Source: Ilyomonas sp965247435 (lineage in GTDB: Bacteria; Bacteroidota; Bacteroidia; Chitinophagales; Chitinophagaceae). Taken from it: 64,000 nt of DNA. Of this stretch, positions 63,225 to 64,000 are shown piece by piece; within the stretch, counting starts at the first letter, position 1; each line of letters begins with the position of its first letter. Location: positions 868,001 through 932,000 of the forward strand of contig OZ252019.1 in assembly GCA_965247435.1 (NCBI GenBank), read 5' to 3'. The notes beneath the pieces were generated by a model that had not been told where the DNA came from, did no database searches, and saw nothing but the letters and a program-made list of their open reading frames with translations. The position numbers and the translations under genes were made by a program.

Positions 63225-64000
63225 ATGAAATCTACGAAAAATAACCGCTCCGTAATTGTAGGCATCTTTATACTGCTTGGGCTGGTGATACTGGTGGTTG
63301 CCGTATTTACGCTGGGCGGGCAAAAGAAAACCTTTGTCAAAGGCTTTGCCGTAAATGCAGTGTTTGATGATGTAAACGGCCTGCAAACCGGCAGCAATGT
63401 GTGGCTCTCCGGCGTAAAGATTGGTACCGTAAAAAAAATCAGTTTTTACACCAATTCGCGGGTGCTGGTATCTATGAACCTGGAAAAAGCTGTTGAGCCG
63501 AATGTACATAAAGATGCAAAAGCAAAGATTGGTTCGGATGGTTTAATCGGCAACAAGATAATAGTTATCTATGGCGGCACGCCTGCTTCACACGCTGTAG
63601 CCAGCGGCGATTACCTTGCTGTAGAAAAGGCATTAAGTACCGATGATATGCTGGCTACACTGCAGGCAAACAACAAAAACCTCCTCGCAATTACCGGTTC
63701 CTTCAAAAACATCAGCAATAAGATTGATAGCGGCAGCGGCACATTGGGTTACCTGCTGAACAATGAAACCCTTGCAAAGCGGATGGGCGGCGCCATTGAC
63801 GGCTTACAGGCAACAGTAGCTAACTTTGAAGTGGCTTCGCGCAGCAGCAAGGCAGTGCTTGCCAACCTGCAGCAGTTTTCTGCAGGACTGAATACACGCG
63901 GCTCTCTCGCCAATGAATTAACGACCGATACCACGATGTTTACGATACTGAAGGGCACGATTACGCAATTGCGCGATGTGGTAACCACAGCTTCGCAGCT
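63225..64000 (+). CDS. mlaD: MlaD-type MCE-domain protein, N-terminal part (cut by window end)
   Basis: The ATG at 63225 opens a frame with no stop before the window end (258 codons). It starts MKSTKNNRSVIVGIFILLG with a single N-terminal membrane helix (about 9-30). An MCE domain follows at about 40-115 (FDDVNGLQTGSNVWLSGVKIG, split by its turn, and AKIGSDGLIGNKIIVIYGG). After that comes a helical region typical of longer MlaD-like proteins (NISNKIDSGSGTLGYLLNNE). It binds lipid and anchors the complex in the periplasm. Confidence 0.9.
   Translation, partial: MKSTKNNRSVIVGIFILLGLVILVVAVFTLGGQKKTFVKGFAVNAVFDDVNGLQTGSNVWLSGVKIGTVKKISFYTNSRVLVSMNLEKAVEPNVHKDAKAKIGSDGLIGNKIIVIYGGTPASHAVASGDYLAVEKALSTDDMLATLQANNKNLLAITGSFKNISNKIDSGSGTLGYLLNNETLAKRMGGAIDGLQATVANFEVASRSSKAVLANLQQFSAGLNTRGSLANELTTDTTMFTILKGTITQLRDVVTTASQ

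Noticed and set aside
1..64000. CRISPR arrays, tRNA and rRNA genes, prophage
   Set aside because: No regularly spaced repeats, cloverleaf sequences, rRNA stretches or phage structural genes were recognised in a manual read of both strands.

Overview
The window is a chromosomal piece of a Bacteroidota genome, most likely of the Chitinophagaceae type. This rests on SusC/SusD outer-membrane pairs, carboxypeptidase-regulatory-like TonB receptors, C-terminal type IX secretion (T9SS) sorting domains, genes without Shine-Dalgarno sites, and the family composition of the proteins. No rRNA, tRNA or CRISPR array was recognised.

Layout. (1) 1-11.3 kb: a sulfatase locus. It holds the tail of one arylsulfatase, then a tightly spaced same-strand run of a PstS-like binding protein, a TonB receptor, two S1 arylsulfatases, a 37-residue one-helix microprotein, a di-iron sterol-desaturase-like membrane enzyme and a DUF1254/DUF1214 protein. 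A secreted NTF2-like protein follows after a gap. Together they suggest uptake and desulfation of a sulfate ester, perhaps a hydrophobic one (inference). (2) 11.4-25.7 kb: nitrate assimilation. A Cys-rich Crp/Fnr regulator and siroheme methyltransferase cobA diverge from nirB, nirD, narK, a 1176-residue nitrate reductase fused to its own NAD(P)H-flavin module, and a rubredoxin-tailed protein. The molybdenum cofactor genes moaCB and moeA lie convergent to these, and moeA carries an in-frame TAA. (3) 26.4-37.1 kb: a glycan utilisation locus (susC, susD, GH30-like enzyme, GH26 mannanase, exported 2-epimerase, beta-propeller) that points to beta-mannan. (4) 37.1-46.2 kb: small membrane and redox proteins, an AT-rich solitary adenine methyltransferase, and a TonB receptor / beta-helix lipoprotein / YncE group.

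(5) 46.6-56.9 kb: pta, ackA, cbpA and cbpM, with 5.7 kb of AT-rich accessory DNA between pta and ackA. That insert contains a small gene bracketed by long imperfect inverted repeats that look like integron attC sites, a T9SS WD40 protein, an IS30 element, and a 31-residue Lys-rich gene with its own terminator. (6) 57-60.9 kb: a large repetitive T9SS surface protein and a beta-helix protein. (7) 61.4-64 kb: an Mla-type lipid transport operon (mlaE, mlaF, start of mlaD), cut by the window end.

The most interesting signals are the attC-like repeats (49.5 and 54.0 kb share the motif GCACAACAA-N2-GTATT), the fused nitrate reductase with its rubredoxin partner, the nonsense codon in moeA, the sulfatase operon with its microprotein, and several families of REP-like palindromes between genes. 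All family calls come from reading the translated sequence; no database search was run.
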